Assembly: GCA_938022235.1 (NCBI GenBank)
Contig: CALIEL010000120.1
Location: forward strand, 1-10,302
DNA length: 10,302 nucleotides
Reading direction: 5' to 3'
Origin: Oribacterium parvum
GTDB lineage: Bacteria > Bacillota > Clostridia > Lachnospirales > Lachnospiraceae
Positions within the stretch are counted from its first letter, which is position 1, and each line of letters begins with the position of its first letter. The translations under genes and the position numbers were made by a program. The notes beneath the pieces were generated by a model. The model was not told the origin of the DNA. It did no database searches and saw nothing but the letters and a program-made list of their open reading frames with translations. Shown piece after piece: positions 1 to 6,935 of this stretch.

Positions 1-1
1 A

Positions 2-1027
2 TATGATGCGGTATGGAGCTATGTGGTTCCCCTGGCGGTACCCCTGCTTCTCTTCAATGCCAATGTAAAAAAGATCTTGAAGGAATCCGGCAGAATGCTG
101 GCCATCTATCTTCTGAGTAGTGCCGGAACTCTCTTGGGCGGCTTTGTTGCCTACTTTAGTTTGAAAAATGCTATCCCCAAGCTAAACGATATCATTCCTA
201 TGTTCGTAGGAACCTATACCGGCGGCGCGGTAAACTTCGTAGCCATGTCCGAGCAGTATGCTGTCCCGGGAAAAACCGTATCCGCTGCCATCGTTGCGGA
301 TAATCTTTTGATGGCGCTTTATGTTTTCGTTCTTATTTCCCTGCCTTCCATGGCCATCATCAAAAAGCTGTATAAGCAGCCCTATGAGGATGCCCTCTTG
401 GCACAGTCCGAAGAGGACCGGGATAAAAACAAAACCATGGCAGCGAAGTTTTGGGGGGCAAAAAGCATTTCCCTAAAGGACATTGCCTTTGCGGTAGGCA
501 TTGCCTTTACCATCGTAACCCTTTCCACTAAGCTCTCCGGAGTCATCAGCGGATTCTTCTCCGGAAAAGACGCCTTCAGTCAGTTTATGGGCGGTTTCTT
601 CGGAAACAAATACCTGCTGATTACCACCATTACCATGATGATTGCCTCATTCTTCCCGAAGCAAATGTCTTCCGTGAAAGGCTCTCAGGAAATCGGTACC
701 TTCCTGATTTACCTCTTCTTTGCGGTAATCGGTGCCCCTGCCTCCATTCTTTTGATTATTAAAGAATCCCCATTGCTTTTGGTTCTGGCTTTGATTATGG
801 TAGCGGTAAATATGATTATTTCCCTGATTTTCGGAAAAATCTTCAAGTTCTCCATCGAAGAAATCATCATTGCCTCCAATGCCAATATCGGCGGCCCCAC
901 AACAGCGGCGGCCATGGCGGTTTCCAAGGGCTGGACAGAGCTGATTATTCCGGGACTTTTGATCGGAACTCTGGGCTATGTGATTGGAAATTATCTGGGC
1001 ATCTTTGTGGGAATGGTTCTGCATTAA
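2..1027 (+). CDS. DUF819 family integral membrane protein, 5'-truncated by the window edge
   Basis: The frame is open from base 2, so the gene starts left of the window; 341 codons remain. The GTG at base 23 is probably internal, because the codons before it (YDAVWSY) continue naturally into VVPLAVPLLLFNAN. The protein is very hydrophobic, with about eight to nine membrane segments. Two glycine-rich motifs stand out: GTYTGGAVNFVAMSEQY in the first half and ASNANIGGPTTAAAMA near the C-terminus. Both are typical of DUF819 proteins (B. subtilis YjcL type, usually about 380-400 aa), so some 40-60 N-terminal residues are missing. The two motifs may reflect internal pseudo-symmetry, as in many transporters. 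A hydrophilic stretch, roughly QSEEDRDKNKT, forms a loop between the halves. Family members are predicted transporters with no firmly established substrate that I know of. The gene converges with the ATPase gene to its right. Family assignment is confident; function is not. Confidence 0.88.
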   Translation, partial: YDAVWSYVVPLAVPLLLFNANVKKILKESGRMLAIYLLSSAGTLLGGFVAYFSLKNAIPKLNDIIPMFVGTYTGGAVNFVAMSEQYAVPGKTVSAAIVADNLLMALYVFVLISLPSMAIIKKLYKQPYEDALLAQSEEDRDKNKTMAAKFWGAKSISLKDIAFAVGIAFTIVTLSTKLSGVISGFFSGKDAFSQFMGGFFGNKYLLITTITMMIASFFPKQMSSVKGSQEIGTFLIYLFFAVIGAPASILLIIKESPLLLVLALIMVAVNMIISLIFGKIFKFSIEEIIIASNANIGGPTTAAAMAVSKGWTELIIPGLLIGTLGYVIGNYLGIFVGMVLH

Positions 1028-1123
1028 ACAAAACTTTACCGACTTTGTAAAAGAATCTCATTCTGCATAAAATACAAAAAAGCAGAAGAACAAAACACAA
1101 AGAAAGCGGAAGAAACAGAAGAA

Positions 1124-1205
1124 AAAAGAGGCTTGCAAAAAATCAAAACTGTCTCCTATACAGCATGAAGACTATGGATATCTTGATTTTTTGTAGGCCC
1201 TTTTT
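1124..1205. terminator. Probable bidirectional terminator between convergent genes
   Basis: Imperfect 23-base inverted repeat: left arm 1124-1146, right arm 1183-1205, with 4 mismatches and a 36-base loop. The left arm begins in an A-run and the right arm ends in a T-run, so on either strand the hairpin is followed by U residues. It sits between the DUF819 stop (1027) and abuts the ATPase stop codon (1206), which fits termination of both. The long loop lowers confidence. The rest of 1028-1123 is A-rich with no recognisable gene. Confidence 0.55.
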
Positions 1206-2522
1206 CTAGTTCAGTAGCCAATCAATTAAGCTTACAACATGAATTCCCTCATATTCCTCATCCAATGCTTTGTCTAAAGTAATCACCATTTTGCCATAAT
1301 TATCGGGAATTTGCTGTAAAGGCTTCAATTCTCTGTTTCTTACCGTCTCCTCCAGCATGCTCTCTGTAACTTGTACATAAAGCTTTTCATTGGCCTTTGT
1401 AGCTACAAAATCAAGCTCCAAACTAGCTATTTTCCCAATAGCAACATCATAGCCTCGACGCAATAATTCAAAATACACTATATTTTCCAAGCTATGTCCC
1501 CTATCTCTATCCCGAAAACCTAAGAGATAATTTCTTAATCCAATATCCACGATGTAATATTTCCCCAGAGTTCTCAAATACTCCTTTCCCTTAATATCAA
1601 ATCGCTTGACTTCGTAGAACATAAAGGATTCTCTTAAAGCGCCTACATAAGCTGCTATAGTTTGGGTTGCCGGCCTCCCCTGACTTTCACGATTTTCCAG
1701 CAAATTCTCCGATACCAGAGTATTGCTCACGGAATTTAAGGATGTACTATTGCCGATATTATCAGCTAAAAATAATATGATTTTTCTAAGAAGCTCCGCA
1801 TCCGTAATCTGCCGCTGTCCTCTTCTTTTTTCCCGCTCTAAGATGTCTCGAAGCACCACCGTTGAATAGATGCCGTCCAGCACAGTCATCACTCTATCTT
1901 GCTCCAAGCCAAAATCTGCAATTCCGGGCATTCCGCCATAGCGCATATAAGCATCAAGTAAATCTCTTGTTTCTGCGATTTCTCCATTTTCCTTCCAGGC
2001 ACGTTTTTTTGTTTCCCCAATAGGGGTCTGATAGTCTTTCAAAATATAACCATGAAAGTCTATGAATTCCTTAAAGGACAACGGATACATTTTCACTTCT
2101 ATATACCTTCCGGCCAAGTAGGTGGAATACTCCGAAGACAAAAGATAGGAATTCGATCCTGTAATATAAATATCGCAGTTAAAATCTACGCGAAAGGAAT
2201 TAATCGCATTTTCCCATTGATGAATTCTTTGCAATTCATCAAAAAACAAATAGCTTCTTTGATTCTTCGAAATCTTTTTTTTCACATAAGCATATAAATC
2301 CTTATAACTCATTTCTTGAAATTCTAAGGATTCAAAATTGATTGCTATAATCTGCTCTTGTTTTACGCCCGAACGCAAGAGATGTTCCTGCATCAGCTTT
2401 AAAAGACTGGACTTACCACACCTTCTGATTCCCGTGATAACCTTCACCGGCTCCGTGTCTTGAAAAGCAATCAATCTATTCAAGTAAATATCACGTTCCT
2501 TTAATTTTCTATTCTCGCCCAC
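1206..2522 (-). CDS. AAA_14/DUF4143 family ATP-binding protein
   Basis: A complete 438-aa protein of the usual length for this family. The N-terminal P-loop ATPase has Walker A GIRRCGKS (31-38), Walker B YLFFDEL (91-97) and a sensor-1-like stretch YITGSNS (119-125) followed by YLAGRY. The C-terminal DUF4143 part has YYIVDIGLRNYLLG (322-335), then a fold resembling PD-(D/E)XK nucleases: E346, ELD (369-371) and YVQVTE (382-387), with Q where active nucleases usually have E/Q-x-K. The start is GTG at 2522, chosen because AAGGAGGTG lies 6 bases upstream and the next residues (KERDIYLNRLI) match the family's usual beginning. Such ATPases are common, often multicopy, in anaerobes; their role is unknown to me, with proposals in DNA processing or defence unproven. 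It is monocistronic with its own promoter and operator-like repeat, and reads away from the pilus-like genes. Family is sure; function is not. Confidence 0.92.
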   Translation of the reverse strand: MGENRKLKERDIYLNRLIAFQDTEPVKVITGIRRCGKSSLLKLMQEHLLRSGVKQEQIIAINFESLEFQEMSYKDLYAYVKKKISKNQRSYLFFDELQRIHQWENAINSFRVDFNCDIYITGSNSYLLSSEYSTYLAGRYIEVKMYPLSFKEFIDFHGYILKDYQTPIGETKKRAWKENGEIAETRDLLDAYMRYGGMPGIADFGLEQDRVMTVLDGIYSTVVLRDILEREKRRGQRQITDAELLRKIILFLADNIGNSTSLNSVSNTLVSENLLENRESQGRPATQTIAAYVGALRESFMFYEVKRFDIKGKEYLRTLGKYYIVDIGLRNYLLGFRDRDRGHSLENIVYFELLRRGYDVAIGKIASLELDFVATKANEKLYVQVTESMLEETVRNRELKPLQQIPDNYGKMVITLDKALDEEYEGIHVVSLIDWLLN

Positions 2523-2528
2523 CTCTTA

Positions 2529-2537
2529 CACCTCCTT
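2529..2537 (-). promoter_or_regulatory. Ribosome binding site fixing the GTG start of the ATPase
   Basis: On the minus strand this reads AAGGAGGTG, a near-perfect anti-16S match, 6 bases before the GTG at 2520-2522. No ATG start fits this spacing, so the GTG is preferred. Confidence 0.85.
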
Positions 2538-2553
2538 GCAAAACTTGATAATA

Positions 2554-2582
2554 AGAATACCTTAAACTTTTATTTTTTTCAA
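2554..2582 (-). promoter_or_regulatory. Sigma-A-type promoter of the ATPase gene
   Basis: On the minus strand, -35 TTGAAA (2577-2582) and -10 TATTCT (2554-2559) are separated by exactly 17 bases. It lies about 30 bases upstream of the GTG start, so the leader would be short. It is overlapped by the inverted repeat 2556-2594. Confidence 0.65.
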
Positions 2583-2594
2583 GTTTAGGGTATT
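2556..2594. promoter_or_regulatory. Inverted repeat over the ATPase promoter (operator-like)
   Basis: Arms AATACCTTAAACTT (2556-2569) and AAGTTTAGGGTATT (2581-2594) are complementary at 13 of 14 positions across an 11-base T-rich spacer. One arm covers most of the -10 element; the other touches the -35. Placement suits a repressor site and possible autoregulation. The A/T-rich arms are not followed by a T-run in either direction, so a terminator is less likely. The binding protein is unknown. Confidence 0.5.
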
Positions 2595-2660
2595 TATCAA
2601 TCAAACTTTTTTCTATTTTCCTATTCTTTTTCTTGCTCTACTTATTTCTGTGTTTTTTAT

Positions 2661-2720
2661 TCTGTTGTATCTGATTCTGTTGTATCTGATTCTGTTGTAT
2701 CTGATTCTGTTGTATCTGAT
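2661..2720. repeat. Four perfect 15-bp tandem repeats upstream of the DUF3137 gene
   Basis: The unit TCTGTTGTATCTGAT occurs four times without a mismatch (2661-2675, 2676-2690, 2691-2705, 2706-2720), followed by a partial TCTGAT. The core TCTGTTG recurs at 2750, 2770 and 2786, the last two continuing as TCTGTTGTA, so the array grades into the promoter of the gene starting at 2841. The repeats lie in the intergenic region with no credible ORF across them. Perfect identity suggests recent expansion or active copy-number change. Confidence 0.9.
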
Positions 2721-2753
2721 TCTGATTTTTCATATTCTTATCCCGTTTTTCTG

Positions 2754-2782
2754 TTGTTTGTCTCCTCCCTCTGTTGTAAAAT
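2754..2782 (+). promoter_or_regulatory. Sigma-A-type promoter of the plus-strand DUF3137 gene
   Basis: -35 TTGTTT (2754-2759), 17-base spacer, -10 TAAAAT (2777-2782). Predicted start of transcription is near 2789, giving a leader of about 50 bases. TCTGTTG core elements sit on the -35 (from 2750), just before the -10 (from 2770) and at the start site (from 2786), so a protein binding them would meet RNA polymerase. Confidence 0.55.
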
Positions 2783-2828
2783 AGTTCTGTTGTATTTTTT
2801 CTTGTTTGCTGATGAATTTTAAGCTATG

Positions 2829-2835
2829 AAGGAGG
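2829..2835 (+). promoter_or_regulatory. Ribosome binding site deciding the start at 2841
   Basis: AAGGAGG ends 5 bases before the ATG at 2841. An earlier in-frame ATG at 2826 overlaps this site and has no ribosome binding site of its own, so 2841 is the better start. Confidence 0.85.
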
Positions 2836-2840
2836 ATTGC

Positions 2841-3836
2841 ATGGCAGATTTTCAAGAAAATTACCTAGGAACAAATCGACAGGAGGAGCAGGAGCGGGTA
2901 CGACAGCTGGCCGATGATCCTGATGTACAGGCACGACTCACAAAGATTCGCGGGGAAATGCAGGAAAATATTAAATGGAAAAATTATCTTATCGTTGCGG
3001 CCATCGTAGCCGGTTTACTGATTATTGTGTTTAAGTTATTCGGAATTTTGCTTGTAGGGCTCCTTTATTTTTTTGTCTATCGTCCGAAAAAAGAGCAAAG
3101 AAACGCTTACTTTGCAAAAGGCGGTAAGAATAACGATGATTTGTATGCGGAGGAATTCCTAAAGCCCATTCTTCAGAAAATCTTCCCAAAAGCAAATCTT
3201 GGACAAAGAGGAAGCCTGCCTCTACAGGCCATGAAAAAGGTAACGCCCAAATCAGAAAAATATGAGCCTTTCTTCTTCCTGTCTTTAGGAGATGAGCAGG
3301 ATACTCGCATGTGTAATCTCTATTCTTCCCACACGGAAACCAGAATTGAGACCAGAGACGGAAAGGAATATGCAAAAAACGTTCAGGTGACAGACTTTGT
3401 CGGACAGGTATTTTCCATGCAGCTTCCCGTAAACTTTAACGGACAGCTACGGGTTGTTCCTACCAAAAAAACTTTAGTTCTAAAACGAGAAGTACAGGAT
3501 GCCTATCCCGGAGCCCTTCCCGGAGAGCAGAAAATTGATGTGGAGGATATTCAGCATAACGAAAACTTCAACATTTATTGCAGTGATGAGCTTTCCGCAA
3601 GAAAGTTCTTAAGCCCAAGAGTCTTGACCTGGTTTGACGAACACATTTCTCAAAACGGTCTTTGTGTCTATCTGGAGGGAAATAAGCTGTATATCTCCTT
3701 ATATACCGATAACTTCATCTTCCCCACACCTCAGACTCCTGAAGAAGTAGACGGCTTATCTATTGAGAAGGAATATAAGGAGCTTCGGAAGCAGCTGGAT
3801 TTTCTTTTGAATTTTACAAAGGTATTCCAAAGCTAA
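2841..3836 (+). CDS. DUF3137-type membrane protein (paralog A)
   Basis: 331 aa from the ATG at 2841, chosen by its AAGGAGG site. The charged N-terminus (about 1-46, Q/E/R-rich, probably helical) is followed by one or two membrane segments (about 48-80), then a soluble domain of about 250 residues. The best-conserved block is 228-297, including GEQKIDVED, HNENFNIYC, ARKFLSP and WFDE; this pattern of a value shown, a stored 'E/DxxF' strand and a 'SDE..ARKFLSP' helix is what I associate with DUF3137. The protein at 5953-6894 is a clear paralog. The gene is alone on its strand between its own promoter and a strong terminator, and converges with the pilus-like operon. Its function is unknown; the link to the operon is inferred from the paralog and position. 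A membrane-anchored cytoplasmic domain is the likely topology, but orientation is not certain. Confidence 0.85.
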   Translation: MADFQENYLGTNRQEEQERVRQLADDPDVQARLTKIRGEMQENIKWKNYLIVAAIVAGLLIIVFKLFGILLVGLLYFFVYRPKKEQRNAYFAKGGKNNDDLYAEEFLKPILQKIFPKANLGQRGSLPLQAMKKVTPKSEKYEPFFFLSLGDEQDTRMCNLYSSHTETRIETRDGKEYAKNVQVTDFVGQVFSMQLPVNFNGQLRVVPTKKTLVLKREVQDAYPGALPGEQKIDVEDIQHNENFNIYCSDELSARKFLSPRVLTWFDEHISQNGLCVYLEGNKLYISLYTDNFIFPTPQTPEEVDGLSIEKEYKELRKQLDFLLNFTKVFQS

Positions 3837-3867
3837 AATAAAAAGAGCCTTTTTAGGAAAGCCCATC

Positions 3868-3912
3868 AAAAAGACCGATAAACCCGCATAGCGATGGTTT
3901 ATCGGTCTTTTT
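3868..3912. terminator. Strong bidirectional terminator
   Basis: Perfect 17-base inverted repeat (3868-3884 with 3896-3912) around an 11-base loop that can add a small CGC/GCG pairing. A-run on the left and T-run on the right give U-tails in both directions. It lies between the plus-strand DUF3137 stop (3836) and the minus-strand peptidase stop (3985) and should end both units. Confidence 0.92.
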
Positions 3913-3984
3913 TCATCAATTTAAGAAGATAATCTCATAATATCCTCCATAGTACATCCCAATGCTCCATTCAAAAGCCCAGTG

Positions 3985-4671
3985 CTATATCAGGGACAGC
4001 ATCAAGCTGATACCATAGCCCACAAAAATAAAGCCTCCCATAGGAAAGGCATCTTTAATCTTTATTTTCTTCAGAAGCAGAAAGGGGATGAACGTAATCG
4101 CACACAGAATAAAGGAGAAAAGAAGAATGATACAGGCCGCACTGATGCCGGAATAAAAGGCAATCGCAGCATATAATTTTACATCTCCCATTCCCAGTCC
4201 ACCCTTTGATAGGAATACCATCAACAGAAGAAAAAGCAATAAAATAAACAGGGAACCTAAGGACTGGAAAAGGAATTCTCTCCACCCAAGGTGATAATAC
4301 AAAATTTCAATGAGTCCTATCACTACCCCTGCCGCCAGAAAGATGAGCACCAAGATATTCGGAATGATGTATTTTTCCCCATCTACAATGGCCGCTACTG
4401 CCAAAATAAAATACAGCAAAGTTAGACGAAAGATAGCAAAGGTATCTACTGCGTTCTGTGCCGTGAAGTAGCCCAATACAGCGGAAAACAGAATAAATAA
4501 TACATACAATATATTTTTTGCCTTTTTATCGAAAATCCGATGGGTTTCCTTTTTATTTATCCCCCTGTCCTCTTGCTGTTTTTGATGCCATTTCAGCAAA
4601 ATATGACTTGCCTTGATGGCCACTACAGAGAGAAGCAGATACAATACACTGATGCCGATTTTTAAAGCCAT
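3985..4671 (-). CDS. A24 family prepilin peptidase (TadV/CpaA-like)
   Basis: 228-aa polytopic membrane aspartyl protease, which would cut the leader of type IV/Flp-type prepilins on the cytoplasmic side of the membrane. Both expected catalytic aspartates are present: D97 in VDGEKYIIPN and D163 in GLGMGD, the second in the GxGD signature; FPMGG (209-213) matches the downstream glycine motif. About six to seven hydrophobic segments are visible. It lacks the cysteine-rich N-methyltransferase domain of PilD-type enzymes; instead it has one N-terminal membrane segment and a charged loop (about 28-52), as in short Tad-type peptidases. It is the last operon gene, 10 bases after the preceding stop; its AAGGGG site overlaps that stop (TTAAAGGGGAAAACATG), suggesting translational coupling. 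The likely substrates are the two small proteins encoded just upstream. Assignment to A24 is firm; TadV is by context. Confidence 0.92.
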   Translation of the reverse strand: MALKIGISVLYLLLSVVAIKASHILLKWHQKQQEDRGINKKETHRIFDKKAKNILYVLFILFSAVLGYFTAQNAVDTFAIFRLTLLYFILAVAAIVDGEKYIIPNILVLIFLAAGVVIGLIEILYYHLGWREFLFQSLGSLFILLLFLLLMVFLSKGGLGMGDVKLYAAIAFYSGISAACIILLFSFILCAITFIPFLLLKKIKIKDAFPMGGFIFVGYGISLMLSLI

Positions 4672-4681
4672 GTTTTCCCCT

Positions 4682-5266
4682 TTAATAGTCTTCCAATCCC
4701 CACAAATGAACCTTCACCTTCTGGGATAAGTCCAATGGTTCTGTTTTAAAAAGATTAAACCAAAACTTCATCTTGTACTTGGCAACAAGGGTTAAGTCGC
4801 CGTTATTGACTGTCCCGCTAAGCTCCATGTTCCCTACGACGCCCAATTTTTTTAATTTAGTATAAGCACTGATTTTATTTCCATCCCCGGTAAAATAAGA
4901 ATAAAATCGGTCTTCCAGCACGCCGGAAGACACTGTTTCATTCTTGTGCCAGCTTTCTGCAGAAGAGAAGCTTTGGTCTCGTACCGCATAACGCTCAAAT
5001 CTTTGCAAAATAGTGCTCACACTGGTATTATCCAAGCTTATTTTTTCATTCCAGTAAGGATCCAAGCTCAGACTATTAGCCGTTTGCACCAAAGTATGCA
5101 TCACCTGATTCTGCGCCGAAAACACAAAGAACACACCATTTAACGCCATAAATAAAAAGCAGAATATGGGCAAGATAATCGCCGCCTCTAGGGTAACGGA
5201 AGCTCTTTCTCTAAGAAGTGACTCTTTAAAGCTCTTCATTTTTGCTTTTGTCTCTTTTCCCATCAT
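4682..5266 (-). CDS. TadE-like pseudopilin (small, after the processing-site protein)
   Basis: 194 aa. After a basic N-terminus (1-21), A22-SVTLE27 followed by a hydrophobic helix (about 28-50) matches a Flp/TadE-type prepilin site: cleavage after A22 would leave glutamate at mature position 5. The remaining roughly 145 residues are soluble, probably extracellular, ending in a possible beta-rich part (GTVNNGDLTLVAKYKMKFWF). Its ATG overlaps the previous gene's stop by 4 bases (ATGA), the tightest junction in the operon. Two ATGs are adjacent (5264-5266 and 5261-5263), either usable with the upstream GAGAGG. In the A. actinomycetemcomitans Tad system TadE and TadF are pseudopilins processed by TadV; this protein and its neighbour fit those roles by size, motif and gene order. 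I cannot tell which corresponds to TadE and which to TadF. Confidence 0.78.
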   Translation of the reverse strand: MMGKETKAKMKSFKESLLRERASVTLEAAIILPIFCFLFMALNGVFFVFSAQNQVMHTLVQTANSLSLDPYWNEKISLDNTSVSTILQRFERYAVRDQSFSSAESWHKNETVSSGVLEDRFYSYFTGDGNKISAYTKLKKLGVVGNMELSGTVNNGDLTLVAKYKMKFWFNLFKTEPLDLSQKVKVHLWGLEDY

Positions 5267-5919
5267 GAATCCTCTCCAAAAGAAGTAATCAAACCGAACA
5301 AATCCTTTCCAAGACTGATAAAGGAATCTATCACTCCTGCGACCTTGGACAGATCACTTACCTTGTTATTGGCATACTGGCTAAAATGAACCGTGTTTAC
5401 ATAATGGAGAACATCCAGGGTTGAGGCAACTGCCACTACTTTTACTTTGTTGGACTCTTTTAGGCCGACTTTCTCTAACAAGGGTGCAAAAAGAAAATCA
5501 AAGCTTTTCTCCGCTTCCAGCACATAATGGCATCGTCCAAGATCATCCGGAACTCGCCTTACTCTTACCGTTTCCTTACCGCCACCATTTCCACCACTGT
5601 ACTTCGTAAGTCTAAATCCTAAAAATCTGCTCGCTTTCTCATTTCCGTGTATAAGAAGATTAATTTGTTTCATGCTAAGATAGCGGTACAAGCCTATATT
5701 TTCAATATCTTGTACTGTTATCTCCTCTTTGTATTCCAAGCCTTCGTATTTATAATTCTCTGCCACTCTCACTACCGCCGCATTGCAGGCTGCTGTAAAC
5801 ATGTTTCGCTGATACAAATGAACGGATAAGGCCAAAAAAAACATAAGAATAAAGATAGAAAATATCATTCCTATCCCCCATTCCAGCATTATGGTGCCAT
5901 CTTCGCTTCGAACATTCAT
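5263..5919 (-). CDS. TadE/TadF-like pseudopilin
   Basis: 218 aa. The short leader ends at G8, followed by TIMLEW, giving glutamate at +5 and an aromatic at +6: a good match to the G-XXXXE-(Y/F/W) Flp-type prepilin site. A hydrophobic helix spans about 14-36, then YQRNMFTAACNAAVVRVAENYKY resembles the region after the helix in TadE-like proteins. The rest (about 60-218) has no motif I recognise; a glycine run (SGGNGGG, 108-114) may be a loop. The ATG at 5919 is preceded by AGAGGTGAG at suitable spacing. It follows the DUF3137 gene by 33 bases and overlaps the next gene by 4 bases. Only the first 40 residues support the assignment; the C-terminal domain may be lineage-specific. Confidence 0.75.
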   Translation of the reverse strand: MNVRSEDGTIMLEWGIGMIFSIFILMFFLALSVHLYQRNMFTAACNAAVVRVAENYKYEGLEYKEEITVQDIENIGLYRYLSMKQINLLIHGNEKASRFLGFRLTKYSGGNGGGKETVRVRRVPDDLGRCHYVLEAEKSFDFLFAPLLEKVGLKESNKVKVVAVASTLDVLHYVNTVHFSQYANNKVSDLSKVAGVIDSFISLGKDLFGLITSFGEDS

Positions 5920-5952
5920 AACTCACCTCTTTTGTTCCCATTGTTTTCATTA

Positions 5953-6894
5953 CTATTTAGAAAAAACCGATGCCATAGCCTTTGCTTCCTGACTTAAGTC
6001 TTTTAGATAGAGAGCCGCTTTTTCCACCGACCACTCACTCAGCTTCTTCTTAGTGTACGGTACCGGAAACATATATTCATTGGTATATTTGCTGATATAA
6101 AGTTTATTTCCCTTAAGATAGGCACAAAGTCCCTGATCTGAAATCTGCTCATCAAACCAAGCCAGAACACTTGGACTTAAGAACTTTCGGGCAGCAATCT
6201 CATCCGTACAGTAAATGTTGTAATTTTCATTGTGTCGCACATCCTCCACATCAATCTTCTGCTCTCCCTCTAAGGCTCCCGCATATTTTCCCTGTGTCTC
6301 TATATTCAGATGCGCAAGCTGCTTTGTAGGCACAATCCGTACATGCCCTTGATAAACTTCCGTCAGTGTTAGAGCATACAAAACGCCTCGGAAATCCGTC
6401 ACTTTCTTCGTTCGTTTTTCATCTCCACTCTTGTACTCTTCTTCATGCCAGGCATAAAAATTACAAACACTAAAGTTTCGTTCATCATTAAATTTCAGTG
6501 CATTAAATTGATTATACTTCTCAGACTTGGGAACCGCATATTTTACATCCTCTATAGGCTCTTCTCCCCAGGAGTGAATCTTCGCCTTCGGAAGGATAAT
6601 CCCCAGTATCAGGTTAAGAATCTGTTCTTTATAGATGGCATTCAAATCGATATCTCTTTTGCTCTTCAAAAAGGGGATGATGATTAAGACAAACAGCAGG
6701 ATTACTGCCAAATGAAAGCCTGCGCGAGGCAGATAGCACATCACGAAGAGACAAATTAGTCCCTTAGCAGCCATGTCTACACCTTGCCTTTCTTTTTTTA
6801 CAAGCTCGTCCTTTATCAGCTTATAGTTTTTTTTAAACTCTTCAGTGCGTTTAAGTTCCTTTAATTGCTCTATTTCTTCAGCTGTTAATGCCAT
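5953..6894 (-). CDS. DUF3137-type membrane protein (paralog B), in the pilus-like operon
   Basis: 313 aa. A charged, helical N-terminus (1-40, E/K-rich) precedes two hydrophobic segments (about 43-55 and 60-76), then the soluble domain. Residues 209-278 align without gaps to 228-297 of the plus-strand DUF3137 protein, with 51 of 70 identical by my count, while the N-termini differ. The start (ATG at 6894) has only a weak site: AGGA very close, or GGAG rather far, so expression may be modest or depend on upstream translation. It lies between the large TadG-like gene (41-base gap) and the TadE-like genes (33-base gap), a position suggesting a role in assembling or regulating the apparatus; that is inference. 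The function of DUF3137 is not known to me. Confidence 0.85.
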   Translation of the reverse strand: MALTAEEIEQLKELKRTEEFKKNYKLIKDELVKKERQGVDMAAKGLICLFVMCYLPRAGFHLAVILLFVLIIIPFLKSKRDIDLNAIYKEQILNLILGIILPKAKIHSWGEEPIEDVKYAVPKSEKYNQFNALKFNDERNFSVCNFYAWHEEEYKSGDEKRTKKVTDFRGVLYALTLTEVYQGHVRIVPTKQLAHLNIETQGKYAGALEGEQKIDVEDVRHNENYNIYCTDEIAARKFLSPSVLAWFDEQISDQGLCAYLKGNKLYISKYTNEYMFPVPYTKKKLSEWSVEKAALYLKDLSQEAKAMASVFSK

Positions 6895-6935
6895 TTTCCT
6901 ATTTTCTCCATTTTACTTATACACTCATATCCAAC

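Noticed and set aside
647..1024. 125-aa and 72-aa minus-strand ORFs inside the DUF819 gene
   Set aside because: They are antisense to a well-supported membrane protein, lack ribosome binding sites and have no recognisable features.
2661..2720. CRISPR array
   Set aside because: The units are directly adjacent 15-mers with no unique spacers and no cas genes nearby.
2826..2840. Earlier ATG start for the plus-strand DUF3137 protein
   Set aside because: The ATG at 2826 overlaps the ribosome binding site that serves the ATG at 2841 and has none of its own.
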